Shown in pieces: positions 30,981 to 42,211 of a stretch of 64,000 bases of DNA. Positions within the stretch are counted from its first letter, which is position 1; each line of letters begins with the position of its first letter. A program made the translations under genes and the position numbers. Source of the stretch: Deinococcus aestuarii (GTDB taxonomy: Bacteria; Deinococcota; Deinococci; Deinococcales; Deinococcaceae); assembly GCF_018863415.1 (NCBI RefSeq), contig NZ_JAHKSN010000025.1, forward strand, positions 1-64,000. The letters are read 5' to 3'. The notes beneath the pieces are model-generated. The model searched no databases. It saw only the letters and a program-made list of their open reading frames with translations, and had not been told where the DNA came from.

Positions 30981-31880
30981 GTGCTGCGCTCCACCCCCTT
31001 TGCGGTGAATCCGCCCGTCCTCGCCCGGCTGCAACTCACCTTCGCCATGCTGCTCGCGGGCAGTTCCGTCGTCTTCAGCAAGGTGGTGGCGGCGGCCCTG
31101 CCCGCCTTCCTCGCCAACGCCCTGATCCTGCTGCTCGCCTCGGCGGTGCTGCTCGGGCTGACGTGGCGGCTGGAGGGCGGGCTGCGGGTGCCGCGTGAAG
31201 CCTGGCGTCCGCTCGCGCTGCAAGCCCTGTGCGGCGTCGTGCTGTTCCGGGTGTTCCTGTTCTACGGCCTGCCCCTCACCTCCGCCGCCTCGGCGGGCAT
31301 CCTGACGAGCGCCACGCCCGCCGTGACCGCGCTGCTCGCGTGGCTCGTGCTGCGTGAGCGGCTGGGTCCGCGTGGGGTGCTCGGCGTGCTCCTCACCGTC
31401 CTGGGCGTCCTCGTGCTGACGGTGCCGGGCGCGTCGGGCGGTGTGGGCAGCCGTCCGGTGCTCGGGAACCTGCTCGTCCTCGGCGCGGTGGTGGGGGAAG
31501 CCCTCTGGAACGTCCTGAGCAGGCTCTCGGTGGCCCGGCTGAGCCCGCTCACGGCGACCACCCTCGTCACCCTGCTCGCCCTGGGGATGTTCCTTCCCCT
31601 GGCCGTTCCGCAGGCGGTGGCGTTCGACTTCTCCACCCTGAGCCTCACGGAAGTGTCGGCCCTCGTGTACTACGCCCTGGGTGCGACCGTCCTGGCGTAC
31701 CTGCTGTGGTTCGCGGGCGTGCGGCGGGTGGGGGCGGGCACGGCGGCGGTCTTCACCGGCTGGCTGCCCGTGAGTGCCGTGGCCTGCTCGGCCCTGATTT
31801 TGAATGAACCGCTGACCGCCTGGCACGGGCTGGGGCTGGGCTGCGTCCTCTGCGCCACCCTGGTCTTCGCGCGCAGGTGA
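30981..31880 (+). CDS. EamA/DMT family transporter
   Basis: A 299-residue drug/metabolite exporter with about ten transmembrane helices in two EamA repeats. The first repeat spans about 15-145, with SSVVFSKVVAAALPAF at its start and SAASAGILTSATPAVTALLAWLVLRERLG near its end. The second spans about 160-297 and ends NEPLTAWHGLGLG. The substrate is unknown. GTG start; TAGCGT lies six bases upstream, so it has its own leaderless promoter despite following the AraC gene closely. Confidence 0.87.
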   Translation: MLRSTPFAVNPPVLARLQLTFAMLLAGSSVVFSKVVAAALPAFLANALILLLASAVLLGLTWRLEGGLRVPREAWRPLALQALCGVVLFRVFLFYGLPLTSAASAGILTSATPAVTALLAWLVLRERLGPRGVLGVLLTVLGVLVLTVPGASGGVGSRPVLGNLLVLGAVVGEALWNVLSRLSVARLSPLTATTLVTLLALGMFLPLAVPQAVAFDFSTLSLTEVSALVYYALGATVLAYLLWFAGVRRVGAGTAAVFTGWLPVSAVACSALILNEPLTAWHGLGLGCVLCATLVFARR

Positions 31881-31895
31881 GGGAGGGAGTCAAGG

Positions 31896-32600
31896 ATGCT
31901 GGAGATTGAGGTCACTGACCGCTGGCACACCACCTTTCCCGGGGCGCACGTCGGCGTCCTGCTGATCGGCGGGGTGGACAATTCCGCCCCCGCGCCTGCC
32001 CTCGACCGGCGCAAGAGGGAGGTCGAGGCGCGGCTGCGTGAACAGTTCGGGGGCCTCTCGCGGGCGGAATTGCTGGAGTTGGAGGTTTTGAAAGCCTACC
32101 GGGACTACTACCGGAAGTTCGACCAGACCTACCACGTCCAGCTTCAACTGGAGTCGGTGGTCCACAGGGGGAAGGCGCTGCCCACCGTCAGCCCCCTCGT
32201 GGACGCGAGCTTCGTCGCCGAGCTGGAAACGCTCGTCCTGACCGCCAGCCACGACGCGGACCGGCTGGAGGCGCCCGTGACCATCGACGCCACGCGGGGC
32301 GGCAAGGCGTTCACCCAGATGAGCGGGAAGGTCCGGTCCCTCAAACCGGGGGACATGATGATGGGCGACGGCAGGGGGGTGGTCTGCACCATCCTCTCCG
32401 GGCAGGACGCGCGGACGCCCGTTTCCCCGGGGACCCGCCGCGCCCTGTACGTGACCTACGCTCCGGCAGGCGTTCCCGAAGCAACGATTTGGCGGCAACT
32501 CGACGCCATCCGCGAGAACGTCCTGCTCTTCGCGCCGCACGCCGGGGTGGAGCTGGTCGATGTCTACGCCTCACCCCGGCCAGGCCCCGCGCTCCAGTAG
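31896..32600 (+). CDS. B3/B4 tRNA-binding-like domain protein
   Basis: A 234-residue stand-alone relative of the B3/B4 editing domain of phenylalanyl-tRNA synthetase beta chain. Visible are FPGAHVGVLLIGGVDN (14-29), YRDYYRKFDQTYHVQLQLESVVHRGKALP (about 68-96) and LVDASFVAELETLVLTASHDADRLE. Such proteins may hydrolyse mischarged tRNA, but function is unproven. A GGAGGGAG site lies before the ATG, 15 bases after the transporter stop, so it is probably in one transcript with it. The end overlaps the convergent broken exonuclease gene by 30 bases. Confidence 0.78.
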   Translation: MLEIEVTDRWHTTFPGAHVGVLLIGGVDNSAPAPALDRRKREVEARLREQFGGLSRAELLELEVLKAYRDYYRKFDQTYHVQLQLESVVHRGKALPTVSPLVDASFVAELETLVLTASHDADRLEAPVTIDATRGGKAFTQMSGKVRSLKPGDMMMGDGRGVVCTILSGQDARTPVSPGTRRALYVTYAPAGVPEATIWRQLDAIRENVLLFAPHAGVELVDVYASPRPGPALQ

Positions 32601-33131
32601 GCCCAGGACGAGCGCGCCGATATTCCAGGCGTCATCTTCTCCCTGGTGGTGGCGGCCTTCGAGGGGCAGGTCCGCGTATTCGAGGGCCTCGGCCATTCCG
32701 AGCCGTTTGGGAAGGCCGTTCGTGCGGGAGAACTCGGTCTTCACGTTGGTATGGCGGGCGCTGAAGGGGTACGGGACGCCCGAGGCGCGGCACTGGCGCT
32801 CGAACTGCTTGCGGTCGTAGTCGCCCCAACTGGTCCAGGGACGCGAGCCCGCCTAGTGTTCCCCTTCGAGGACGCGGCAGGCTTCGGCGAAAGAGAGCCC
32901 GTCCCGCACATCCTCGGGGGTCCATCCGGTGAGCCGTGTGCAGAACTCGCTGACCTCCGAACGTTCGGGCCGGACGAGGAGGCGGTGGCGCCCGACCCGC
33001 TGCCGGGTCACCGTGTCCACGACGCACAGCCCGACCTCGATGATCTCGTTCACCTGACCGGGCGGCGGCGCACCCTCCCAGCAGGTCGCCTCCACGTCGA
33101 TGACGTTCAGGTAGCGGCCAAAATTTTCCAC
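32571..33131 (-). pseudogene. 3'-5' exonuclease (DEDDh, ERI-1/KapD-like) interrupted by one in-frame TAG
   Basis: From GTG 33131 the frame encodes NVIDVEATCWEG (exonuclease motif I), NEIIEVGLCVVD and LTGWTPEDVRDGLSFAEA, then stops at TAG (32855-32853) after LEGEH. The same frame continues without shift to TGA 32571 and reads SWGDYDRKQFERQC (motif II Asp), RHTNVKTEF and EGRHHQGEDDAWN (motif III His and Asp). All catalytic elements are present, so a single nonsense codon splits an otherwise complete 186-codon gene. TAGCTT lies six bases before the GTG, so the promoter looks intact. A recent mutation, a sequencing error or readthrough are all possible. Confidence 0.82.
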
Positions 33132-33183
33132 GGAGGCAAGCTACCGTCCGGGCTTCCCCGCGACATCCGTCAAACAGCCGACC

Positions 33184-33945
33184 TCACAGCGTCAGAATCT
33201 CGTGCCCTTTCTGCGTCACCACGACCGTGTGCTCGAACTGAGCGCTGGGCAACTTGTCGGCGGTGATGACCGTCCAGCCGTCGGGGAGCAGGCGGGTGTC
33301 GGGCGTGCCGAGGTTGATCATGGGCTCGACGGTGAAGACCATGCCGGGCTGGAGCTTGAGGCCGGTGTACCTCGCCCCCCAGTGGTAGATGGTGGGTTCC
33401 TCGTGCAGCCGCCTGCCGATGCCGTGTCCGGTGTACTCCTTGACCACCCCGTAGCCGCGCGACTCGGCCAGCGTTTGGATCGCGTGGCCGATGTCACCCG
33501 TGCGGTTGCCGGGCCGGACGACCTCCAGCGCCGCCGAGAGGCACTGGCGGGTGGTCTCGACCAGCCCCTGCACCTCGGGCGAGACCTTGCCCACCGTGTA
33601 CGTGTAGCAGGCGTCACCGTACACGCCGCCGAGCAGGACGCCGATGTCCACGCCGATGATGTCGCCTTCCCTGAGTTCCCGGCTGCCGGGGATGCCATGG
33701 CAGATGACCTCGTTGACGGAGGCGCAGATCGTGGCGGGAAAGGGGTTGGTGCGCGGGCCATAGCCCAGGTAGGCGGGGACGGCACCGGCCTGGCGGATAT
33801 GTTCTTCGGCGATACGGTCGAGTTCGGCGAGGGTGACGCCGGGCTTGACGAAGGGGTCGAGGAGGCGGAAGGTCTCGGCCACGAGCGCCCCCGCGCGGCG
33901 CATGGCTTCGATCTCGCGGGCGGACTTGAGGGCGACGCGGCTCAT
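33184..33945 (-). CDS. map: Type I methionine aminopeptidase
   Basis: This enzyme removes the initiator methionine from new proteins in the cytoplasm. The 253 residues show all five metal ligands: Asp and Asp in [19 protein letters not shown] (about 97-115), His in [14 protein letters not shown] (about 170-183), Glu in [11 protein letters not shown] and Glu in QFEHTVVVT. The [30 protein letters not shown] block is typical. TAGCCT lies eight bases before the ATG at 33945; an ATG further upstream is ignored. Confidence 0.93.
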   Translation of the reverse strand: MSRVALKSAREIEAMRRAGALVAETFRLLDPFVKPGVTLAELDRIAEEHIRQAGAVPAYLGYGPRTNPFPATICASVNEVICHGIPGSRELREGDIIGVDIGVLLGGVYGDACYTYTVGKVSPEVQGLVETTRQCLSAALEVVRPGNRTGDIGHAIQTLAESRGYGVVKEYTGHGIGRRLHEEPTIYHWGARYTGLKLQPGMVFTVEPMINLGTPDTRLLPDGWTVITADKLPSAQFEHTVVVTQKGHEILTL

Positions 33946-34096
33946 GAGGAAAAAGGCTAGCACGGGGCCCGCGGGCGAAAGGGGAGCCCTTCCACGGGCC
34001 GCCCCGTCCCTGCCAGGCGAACGGCAGGCCCTTCCCGACCGGCAGCTTAAGACCGCCGACACGGGAGCCCCCGGGCCGCACGTTAGCCTGCCTGCC

Positions 34097-35512
34097 ATGA
34101 CGGCTCCGACTCCCCCGGTCCTTTCTCCAGCCCAGCGGCGGGCGCGGCAGCTCGCCACGACCGGCCTCGTCCTCGGCGTCTTCCTCGCCGCGCTGGAGGC
34201 GAGCGTGGTCGCGGCGGCGATGCCCAGCGTGATCGCCGACCTCGGCGGGCAGCGGATGTACGCCCTGCCCTTCGCGGTCTACCTCCTGACGAGCACGGTG
34301 AGCAGCCCGCTGTGGGGCCGCGCGTCGGACGTGGTGGGGAGGCGGCGGCTGTACCTCGCGGGCGTGGTGATCTTCCTGCTCGGAAGCGCCCTGTGCGGCC
34401 TCGCGCAGAACATGGAGTGGCTGGTGGCGGCGCGGGCGCTTCAGGGACTCGGGGCGGGGGCGGTGCTGCCCCTCACCCTAACCATCATCGGGGAGACGTA
34501 CTCGCTCGCCGAGCGCGGGCGGGTGCAGGCCTTCATCAGCGGCGTATGGGGCGTCTCGGGGCTCGTCGGGCCGCTGCTCGGCGGGTGGCTGACCGACACG
34601 CTCTCGTGGCGCTGGACCTTCTACGCCTCGCTGCCCTTCGGGGTCGCGGCCCTCCTGATCGCGTGGCGGCATCTGCGCGAGACGGCCACGCCGCGCCCCG
34701 CCCGGCTCGACTGGACGGGAGCGGCGCTCTTCACGCTGGGGAGCGGGCTGCTCGTCTGGGGCCTGGAGGGGCGGCTGTGGGCGATGGTCGGGCTGGGCCT
34801 GCTGATCCTGGTCGCCGCCGTGGGGCTGGAGCGGCGTCACCCCGATCCCCTCCTGCCGATGCGGTCGCTGCGGGAGCGGGTGCCGCGGGTGGCCTTCGCG
34901 GGCAACGCGCTCGGGGGTGGGGCCTACTTCGGCGTCATCGCCTACCTGCCGCTGTACGCGCAGGGGGTCGGTGGGGGCGGGGCGACCGGGGCGGGGGCGA
35001 TCCTCACGCCCATGCTCGTCGGGTGGACCCTGAGCGCGATGCTCAGCGCGCGGCTGCTCACGCGCGTGCCCCTCGCCCGGCTCTCGCAACTGGGCTTCGC
35101 GGTATTGACGGTGATGTTCGCGGCGCTGACCTTCGCGGTCCACTCGCCGCTGTGGGTCACGTCCGCGCTGGGCTTCGTGGTCGGGGTGGGGATGGGCTTC
35201 GCGATGCTCAGCCTGCTCCTCTCCGCGCAGGAACGGGCCACCCGGGGCGAACTGGGCGCCGTGACGAGCGGGGTGCTCTTCGCCCGGCAGATGGGCGGCG
35301 CGCTGGGCGTGGCGGTGATGGCCCTGCTGATCGGCCCCGCCGCGATCAAGTCCGGGGGTGTGGCGCTCGCCGAGGGGCTGGGGCGGGCGTACCTCCTCGC
35401 GCTGGGGCTGGTCGCCGTCGGACTCGTGCTGAGCCTGACGCTGCCCAGGACCGGGGTCCGGAAGGCGGGCGAGGGCGCGCCTCAGCCGCAGCCGGAGGTG
35501 TCGTCGGACTGA
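34097..35512 (+). CDS. MFS transporter, DHA2 (EmrB/QacA) family
   Basis: A 471-residue proton-driven exporter with about 13-14 transmembrane helices. It has the family's helix 1 [22 protein letters not shown] (about 24-45), motif A in [17 protein letters not shown] (about 76-92), and motif C-like [17 protein letters not shown] (about 153-169). It probably expels drugs or toxic metabolites. TAGCCT lies seven bases before the ATG at 34097, selecting this start. It converges on the NAD(P)-binding oxidoreductase gene with an 8-base gap. Confidence 0.87.
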   Translation: MTAPTPPVLSPAQRRARQLATTGLVLGVFLAALEASVVAAAMPSVIADLGGQRMYALPFAVYLLTSTVSSPLWGRASDVVGRRRLYLAGVVIFLLGSALCGLAQNMEWLVAARALQGLGAGAVLPLTLTIIGETYSLAERGRVQAFISGVWGVSGLVGPLLGGWLTDTLSWRWTFYASLPFGVAALLIAWRHLRETATPRPARLDWTGAALFTLGSGLLVWGLEGRLWAMVGLGLLILVAAVGLERRHPDPLLPMRSLRERVPRVAFAGNALGGGAYFGVIAYLPLYAQGVGGGGATGAGAILTPMLVGWTLSAMLSARLLTRVPLARLSQLGFAVLTVMFAALTFAVHSPLWVTSALGFVVGVGMGFAMLSLLLSAQERATRGELGAVTSGVLFARQMGGALGVAVMALLIGPAAIKSGGVALAEGLGRAYLLALGLVAVGLVLSLTLPRTGVRKAGEGAPQPQPEVSSD

Positions 35513-35519
35513 GGAAGGA

Positions 35520-36125
<606 letters not shown>

Positions 36126-36147
36126 GGGTGGACCTCCAAGAGAGACG

Positions 36148-36166
36148 TGTAGACGAAGGGCTTACA
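36148..36166. promoter_or_regulatory. Putative Rrf2 operator 2 (upstream of the oxidoreductase)
   Basis: TGTAG, nine bases, TTACA: the same 5-9-5 layout as the site at 36650-36668. The shared flanking word AACCTGTAA (minus strand) also appears at both sites. It lies 23 bases before the oxidoreductase start. Confidence 0.55.
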
Positions 36167-36189
36167 GGTTGGGGACGAGAGAACGACGC

Positions 36190-36668
<479 letters not shown>

Positions 36669-36709
36669 ACCATCGCGGCCGTCAAGCGCCCCCCGTTCGG
36701 ACCTGGCCC

Positions 36710-39043
36710 CTACCCGTCCAGCGCCGTGAGCACCGCGTCCACGATGCGCTCGCCGTACGCCTCGATGCGCTTCTCGCCCAGGCCGGGCAGACCGCGCAGG
36801 TCCTCCACGGTGCGGGGTTGCCTCGCGGCGATGGCCTCCAGGGTCGCATTCGGGAAGATCACGAAGGCGCTGTGGCCCGTCTCGCGGCTGAGTTCGCGGC
36901 GCAGCTCGCGCAGGGTCTCGGCGACCTCGGGGTTGGGGGAGGCGGGTGGCGTGTCGCTTGTGGCTTGTGGAGTGGGGGCTAGGAGCGGAGCCGGTCGAGG
37001 TTCGGGCTGGGGACGGGCTGCCGGGCGTGTGTCGTTCGTGACGGACGGAGAGAAGAGCGCGGTGGGGCGGACCTCCCGCTCCGGGCGGGACGTTCTGGGC
37101 GAGGGGCTGACCTGAAGGCTCCCCCGCAGGACGCCGAGGACCGCCGAATTGTCCACCGTCCCCCGCTCGGCGCCCGTCTGCTGGCGGCTGACCGCTGAGG
37201 GCTGACGGCCCCCCGACTGCCCCCGCACCACCTCCAACACCTCCGCCCCGTAGGCTTCCAGCTTACGGGCACCGACACCGCTCACGCTGCCCAGGGTATT
37301 CAGGCTGCCCGGGCGCAGTTCGGCGATGGTCTTCAGGGTCGAGTCGGCGAAGATGACGTAGGGGGGCACGCCCTGCTCGCGCGCCCTGGTGAGCCGCCAC
37401 TCGCGCAGGGCCTCGAAGAGGGGGCGGTCCTGGGCGTCTACCGGGGCGCCTCCCTTGCGGGCGGAGCGGTCGCGTTCGCGCCGGGCGGGCTTGGGAACCA
37501 GCGTCTCCTCGCGGAGCTGGAGAGTCGCCTCACCCCTCAAAAGTGCCCGGGACTTCGGCGTCGTACTCAACCCGTGGTGCTCGCCCGCCGTGAGGTAGCC
37601 GAGGCTGACGAGCTGCCGCAACAGGCCGCGCCACGTCTTCTCGTCGTGTTCGCGCCCCACGCCGAAGGTGGGCAGGGTGTGGTGGCCCATCGCGCGGACC
37701 TTCTCGGTGTCGCGGCCCAGCAGCACGTCCGTCAAATGCGCCGAGCCGAAGCGGTTCCCGGTCCGCACCGCCGCCGAGAGGGCCATCTGCGCCTCGCGGG
37801 TGGCGTCGCGCACGCGGGGCGGGTTGAGGCACACGTCGCAGTTGCCGCACGGGGCCTCCAGCGTCTCCCCGAAGTACGACAGGAGCACCTGGCGGCGGCA
37901 GGTCGCGGCCTCGCAATAGGTCAGCAGGGCGTCGAGCTTGGCGGCCTCCACCCGCTTGACCTCGGGCGGCGCGAGGCTCTGATCGAGCATCCGCCTGACG
38001 TTCACCACGTCGGTCAGGCCGTAGACCATCCAGGCGGTGCTCGGCAGCCCGTCGCGCCCGGCGCGGCCCGTCTCCTGGTAGTAGCCCTCCATGCTCTTGG
38101 GCAGGTCGAGGTGGGCCACGAAGCGCACGTTCGGCTTGTCGATCCCCATGCCGAAGGCGACGGTGGCGACCACGATCAGCCCCTCCTCGTTCAGGAAGCG
38201 GTCTTGCGCGAGGTTGCGCTCCCGCGGGGAAAGGCCCGCGTGGTAAGGCAGCGCGTCAATGCCCTGCGCCTGGAGCCACTTCGCCGTCTCCTCCACCGAC
38301 TTGCGCGAGAGGCAGTACACGATGCCCGCGTCGCCCTCGTGCTCGGCGCGGATGAAGTCGAGGAGCTGTGTCTTGGGGCCTTCCTTGTTCGCCACCCGGT
38401 ACTGGATGTTGGGGCGGTCGAAGGAGGAGACGAACTGGGGAGCGCCCTCCAGGCCGAGCACCCGCAGGATGTCGGCCCGGGTCCGCTCGTCGGCGGTGGC
38501 GGTGAGGGCCACCCGGGGAAGATGGGGAAACCGCTGCGGCAGCACGCCCAGTTGCCCGTACTCGGGCCGGAAGTCGTGCCCCCACTGGGAGACGCAGTGC
38601 GCCTCGTCGATGGCGAACAGCGCCACGGGCGAGCGGGCGAGCAGGTCGAGGGTGCGGTCGAGCAGCAGCCGCTCGGGCGCCACGTACAGCAGGTCGAGGT
38701 CCCCGGCGACCAGCGCCGCCTCCACCTCCCGCACCCCCTCCGCCTGAAGGGTGGAGTTCAGGAAGGCCGCCCGCACCCCGACCTGCCGCAGCGCGTCCAC
38801 CTGATCTTTCATCAGCGCGATCAGGGGAGAGACGACCAGACCGACGCCGGGCCGCAGCAGCGAGGGCACCTGGTAGCACAGGCTCTTGCCGCCGCCCGTG
38901 GGCATCAGGACCAGAGCGTTGCCCCCCTCCGTCACCGTCCGCACGATGTCGGCCTGCACGCCCCGGAAGGCGTCGTAGCCCCAGACGCTTTTCAGAATCT
39001 GGAGGGCGCGCTGGTCGGTGGAGGGGGCGGGGGCGGCGGTCAT
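36710..39043 (-). CDS. recQ: ATP-dependent DNA helicase RecQ with two HRDC domains
   Basis: RecQ unwinds DNA 3'-5' in recombination and repair. The 777-residue protein has helicase domains with Walker A MPTGGGKS (47-54) and DEAH (146-149), the RQC domain with zinc cysteines (CEAATCRR, then CGNCDVC, about 370-400), and two C-terminal HRDC domains (about 545-625 and 700-775). D. radiodurans RecQ is known to have three HRDC domains; two are visible here. The long linker between them is partly encoded by dispersed repeats (36947-36972 and 37181-37209). TATCCT lies seven bases before the ATG at 39043. Confidence 0.93.
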   Translation of the reverse strand: MTAAPAPSTDQRALQILKSVWGYDAFRGVQADIVRTVTEGGNALVLMPTGGGKSLCYQVPSLLRPGVGLVVSPLIALMKDQVDALRQVGVRAAFLNSTLQAEGVREVEAALVAGDLDLLYVAPERLLLDRTLDLLARSPVALFAIDEAHCVSQWGHDFRPEYGQLGVLPQRFPHLPRVALTATADERTRADILRVLGLEGAPQFVSSFDRPNIQYRVANKEGPKTQLLDFIRAEHEGDAGIVYCLSRKSVEETAKWLQAQGIDALPYHAGLSPRERNLAQDRFLNEEGLIVVATVAFGMGIDKPNVRFVAHLDLPKSMEGYYQETGRAGRDGLPSTAWMVYGLTDVVNVRRMLDQSLAPPEVKRVEAAKLDALLTYCEAATCRRQVLLSYFGETLEAPCGNCDVCLNPPRVRDATREAQMALSAAVRTGNRFGSAHLTDVLLGRDTEKVRAMGHHTLPTFGVGREHDEKTWRGLLRQLVSLGYLTAGEHHGLSTTPKSRALLRGEATLQLREETLVPKPARRERDRSARKGGAPVDAQDRPLFEALREWRLTRAREQGVPPYVIFADSTLKTIAELRPGSLNTLGSVSGVGARKLEAYGAEVLEVVRGQSGGRQPSAVSRQQTGAERGTVDNSAVLGVLRGSLQVSPSPRTSRPEREVRPTALFSPSVTNDTRPAARPQPEPRPAPLLAPTPQATSDTPPASPNPEVAETLRELRRELSRETGHSAFVIFPNATLEAIAARQPRTVEDLRGLPGLGEKRIEAYGERIVDAVLTALDG
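36947..36972 (+). repeat. Dispersed short repeat, family B, copy 2 (inside recQ)
   Basis: Identical over 26 bases to 28740-28765. It lies in the recQ linker just before the last HRDC domain and is translated there as part of a low-complexity Ala/Thr/Pro-rich stretch. Confidence 0.8.
37181..37209 (-). repeat. Dispersed short repeat, family A, copy 5 (inside recQ)
   Basis: Contains GGCTGACCGCTGAGGGCTGA, an inverted, diverged copy of the elements near 10.3 and 10.8 kb. It is translated in recQ as [10 protein letters not shown], directly after the first HRDC domain. Confidence 0.7.
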
Positions 39044-39122
39044 CGGGAGCAGGATAGCGCGGTTACGCTGGCGGCGTAATCGGTGGACTCCCACCCCCAG
39101 AGGGTGGGCCCCGGACGGTGGG

Positions 39123-39815
39123 TCAGCGCCCGGGCAGCTTGGCGACGAGTTCGCCGGACGAGAGCCAGGTCGTCGCCGCGTCGGTGGTGAGGGCCATGCG
39201 GCCGCTCGCGCTGACGCCGCCGAGGCCGTAGCTCGCGTTCACGACGATACCGACGACGTTCCAGCCCGCCCGCGCCGAAACGTCCACCGTGACGGGGGCG
39301 GACGCCGCGCCGATCAGGGCGCCACAGTTCAGGGTGCCGGTGAGGCGGGTGGCCCGGTCGGCGTAGAGCCACGCGCGGGCGAGCAGGGTCGCCTTGGGGG
39401 GCACGTAGGCGACGCTGAGGTCGGCGGCGAGGACCTCCCGCGTCCCCGCCGTGTCCCGCGCGGTCAGGGTGCCGAAGGCGTAGCCCCGCGCCGAAGGGTC
39501 GCCGCTCGTGACCGTGCCGGTGCAGCCCACCTCGGAGATCGCCGCCGGGACGCTCCGGGTCAGGCCCTCCAGCGCCGGGGCGGCCGGCAGCGTCAGGGTA
39601 AAGGTGCCCTCGGCCGCCACGTCCGCCTGGGCGAGCGCGGCGCCCGAGGGGCCGGGGAGGGTCACCGTGCCGGGGCCGGTCCAGGTGCTCACGGTGCCCC
39701 GGATCGTCGTGGCGGGGGGCTGGTCGTCGGGGGCGGCGGGCAGGCCGGCCGACCCGCAGGCGGTGAGGGCGAGGGCGGCGCTGGCGAGCAGGGCATGGCG
39801 CGGCTGGAGGGTCAT
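39123..39815 (-). CDS. Predicted lipoprotein, unknown function
   Basis: A 230-residue exported protein with signal peptide and lipobox LTACGSAG (Cys about 20). The mature part has a short Pro-rich linker and then repeated beta-strand sequences rich in Thr, Ala and Gly ([48 protein letters not shown]). It resembles extracellular beta-sandwich lipoproteins seen in Deinococcus, but no family is recognised. It is probably anchored on the outer face of a membrane. TAGACT lies nine bases before the ATG. Confidence 0.72.
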   Translation of the reverse strand: MTLQPRHALLASAALALTACGSAGLPAAPDDQPPATTIRGTVSTWTGPGTVTLPGPSGAALAQADVAAEGTFTLTLPAAPALEGLTRSVPAAISEVGCTGTVTSGDPSARGYAFGTLTARDTAGTREVLAADLSVAYVPPKATLLARAWLYADRATRLTGTLNCGALIGAASAPVTVDVSARAGWNVVGIVVNASYGLGGVSASGRMALTTDAATTWLSSGELVAKLPGR

Positions 39816-39885
39816 AGGTCCCTCAGTCTAGGAAGGCGGGGGGGGGCGCGTCTGCACGGGAGTTCCCAAAGGTTCCGGTGCCCGC

Positions 39886-40893
39886 TCAGCCCCGCACGTC
39901 CACGACCGTGCGCCCGCGCACCCGGCCCGCCAGAATCTCCTCCGCGAGGGCGGGCACGTCGCCCAGGGGCCGCACCTGGGTCACCTCCGCGAGCCGCTCG
40001 GCGGGCAGGTCGCGGGCGAGGCGGGTCCAGGCGGCCCGGCGGCGCTCCTGCGGGCAGTTCACCGAGTCGATGCCGAGGAGGTTCACCCCGCGCAGGATGA
40101 AGGGGAAGACGGTGGTCGGCAGCGAACTCCCCCCCGCCAGCCCGCACGCCGCGACCGAGCCGTGCGCCCGGGTGCTGGCGATCGCGCCCGCCAGCGTGTC
40201 CCCGCCCACGCTGTCCACCACGCCCGCCCAGCGTTCCTTTTCGAGGGGACGCTTCGGGGCGGGCAATTCGTCGCGGCCGATCACGTTCGCCGCGCCAAGG
40301 GAGCGCAGGTAGGCTTCCTCCTCGCGCCGCCCGGTGCTCGCCGTGACCGTGTGGCCCGCCGCCGCGAGGAGGGCGACCGCCGTGCTGCCGACGCCCCCCG
40401 CCGCGCCGGTCACGAGGACCTCACCGCCCCCCGCCGTGACCCCGTGTTCCTCCAGGCTCAACACCGCCAGCATCGCCGTGAAGCCCGCCGTGCCGACGCT
40501 CATGGCCCACCCGGGGGTGGTGCCGTCGGGGAGGGGGACGAGCCATTCCGAGCGGACCCGCGCGTACTCGGCATAGCCGCCGTCCTGCCGCTCGCCGATA
40601 CCCCGGCCCGTCAGGACCACCGCGTCGCCGGGCCGGTAGGCGCCCGTCTCGTCGCTCACCACCGTCCCGGCGAGGTCGATGCCGGGGGTCATCGGGTAGG
40701 TCTTCAGGACGCCGGGTCTGCCCGCGACGGCGAGGCCGTCTTTGTAGTTGAGGCTGGAGTGCGTGACCCGCACCACCGTGTCCCCGGCGGGGAGGTCGGC
40801 GGGCGTGAGCGTCTGGAACTCGGCGCGGAAGCCCGCGTCGTCCCTCACGGCGCGCAGGGCACGGAACGTCTCGGGCAGGGTGGGCTGGGTCAT
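39886..40893 (-). CDS. YhdH/YhfP-family quinone oxidoreductase (acryloyl-CoA reductase-like)
   Basis: A 335-residue zinc-independent member of the medium-chain dehydrogenase superfamily. It has the N-terminal VRVTHSSLNYKDGLAVAG (about 41-58), PMTPGIDLAGTV (about 67-78), the cofactor loop VLVTGAAGGVGSTAVALLAAAGHTV (about 157-181), and ACGLAGGSSLPTTVFPFILRGV characteristic of YhdH/AcuI. It probably reduces acryloyl-CoA or quinones with NADPH. The ATG at 40893 follows a GAGGAGG site. It is monocistronic. Confidence 0.85.
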   Translation of the reverse strand: MTQPTLPETFRALRAVRDDAGFRAEFQTLTPADLPAGDTVVRVTHSSLNYKDGLAVAGRPGVLKTYPMTPGIDLAGTVVSDETGAYRPGDAVVLTGRGIGERQDGGYAEYARVRSEWLVPLPDGTTPGWAMSVGTAGFTAMLAVLSLEEHGVTAGGGEVLVTGAAGGVGSTAVALLAAAGHTVTASTGRREEEAYLRSLGAANVIGRDELPAPKRPLEKERWAGVVDSVGGDTLAGAIASTRAHGSVAACGLAGGSSLPTTVFPFILRGVNLLGIDSVNCPQERRRAAWTRLARDLPAERLAEVTQVRPLGDVPALAEEILAGRVRGRTVVDVRG

Positions 40894-41116
40894 GGGGGCA
40901 AACCTCCTCGGGGGTGGGGGCGGGGGGGGTGGATGCCGGACAAGCCTACCCTGCGGGGGCAAGAGGACGGCGTTACCGGGGGGGTACGGGCACCGGCCCC
41001 GGAAGGTGGGGGAAGCTCTGGCGGGGAGCGGCCCGCTGTGGAACACTGGGAGGACCCGGGAGCCCTGCCACGCGGACGCAACCCACACGGAGGGCAGGGC
41101 CGAAGCGGAGGACACG

Positions 41117-41632
41117 ATGAACGCGCAGTCGTCTCAGGCTCCGGCGGGGGGCCGCTCGCCCCTGGAGCGCGATCTGGCCTCGCTGCCCACCGGACAGCGC
41201 AAGTTCCTGCTCCTGGTGGTCGGCGTCACCCGCGGGCTGTTCGTGGTGCTCTGGCCCCTGCTGTGGGCCGCGTGGTTCCTGCGCCGCTATGGGGCGGCCC
41301 TCCGGGGCGGGCGGTGGCCGGTCGCTTTCCCCGCCGGGCCCACGGAGGAGGACCCCGCGCCCGACTGGACGCTGCTGGAGGTGCCGGGGTGTCCGCTCTA
41401 CGTCGTGGGCGCGGGGGTGGCGCTCGTCCTGGGGATCGTCTCGGCGGTCGGCATGTGCTTCTGGCCGCTGATCGCCGGGCTGTGGGTCATCCAGGCCCTG
41501 CCCGCCGCCGCCGACCGGGGGTCCGGGGCCGCCCTGCTCGTCGCGCTCGGGGGGTTGGGCGCAGCGGGGCTGGAGGCCGCCATGCTCACCATCTACCGGC
41601 GCTACGTCCGCGACGGGCTGGCCGGAAGGTAG
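41117..41632 (+). CDS. Membrane protein, unknown function
   Basis: A 171-residue protein with a polar N-terminus and about three hydrophobic helices (roughly 33-52, 94-125 and 137-155). No family is recognised. The ATG at 41117 follows GCGGAG closely. It converges on the hypothetical gene at 41658 with a 25-base gap containing a GC-rich inverted stretch. Confidence 0.6.
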   Translation: MNAQSSQAPAGGRSPLERDLASLPTGQRKFLLLVVGVTRGLFVVLWPLLWAAWFLRRYGAALRGGRWPVAFPAGPTEEDPAPDWTLLEVPGCPLYVVGAGVALVLGIVSAVGMCFWPLIAGLWVIQALPAAADRGSGAALLVALGGLGAAGLEAAMLTIYRRYVRDGLAGR

Positions 41633-41657
41633 GGCGGGCCGGGGGAGGCCGGCGCGG

Positions 41658-42104
41658 TTACAGCGCGTCCTCGAACTCGGTGACGGCGAAGGCGAGGGCG
41701 TCCGTCGTGGTGGCCTGGTAGCCCGCCCAGGCGAGCCACAGGGCGTACAGGGCGTGTTCGGCCCGCCCCAGGGCGGCCTGCACCTCGGGCGTGGGCTCGT
41801 CCCCGGCGGCGGCGAGGAGGACGGTGAGGCTCAGCTTCGCGTTCAGGTAGCGGGCCTGCTCGGCGCCCGTGCCGTCGTAGACGTAGACGACCTCCTCCCA
41901 GCTCGGGGAGAAGTCCTGCCACACCAGCCGGGTCACCGCCGGGTGGCTGCCGATGCACAGCCGCTCGGCCGGGAAGCCCTCCGGCGTCTGGAGGTCCTGC
42001 TCCTGGCAGTACCGGGCCGCCAGACCGCTGACATCACGGTCCACGGCGTCCTGAAAGCGGGCCTGGATGACGCTGCGGGCGGAGTCGCGCGAGTCCTTGG
42101 ACAT
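41658..42104 (-). CDS. Hypothetical cytoplasmic protein
   Basis: A 148-residue acidic soluble protein without recognised domain. It begins with a charged helix (SARSVIQARFQDAVDRDV), has two cysteines near residues 33 and 50 (YCQEQDLQ, RLCIGS), and ends in alanine-rich helices. A TATAAT box nine bases before the ATG, the best consensus -10 in the window, indicates active transcription from a near-leaderless promoter. Confidence 0.65.
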   Translation of the reverse strand: MSKDSRDSARSVIQARFQDAVDRDVSGLAARYCQEQDLQTPEGFPAERLCIGSHPAVTRLVWQDFSPSWEEVVYVYDGTGAEQARYLNAKLSLTVLLAAAGDEPTPEVQAALGRAEHALYALWLAWAGYQATTTDALAFAVTEFEDAL

Positions 42105-42211
42105 AGTATGGAGATTATATTCTGTTTTGTGCGAAATGTGGCGGGGGCGGGCGGCCCGAACTGTCCCCGGTCCCATAGGCGGGGGAGGGAGCGGGGCGCT
42201 ACCCTGCGCGG

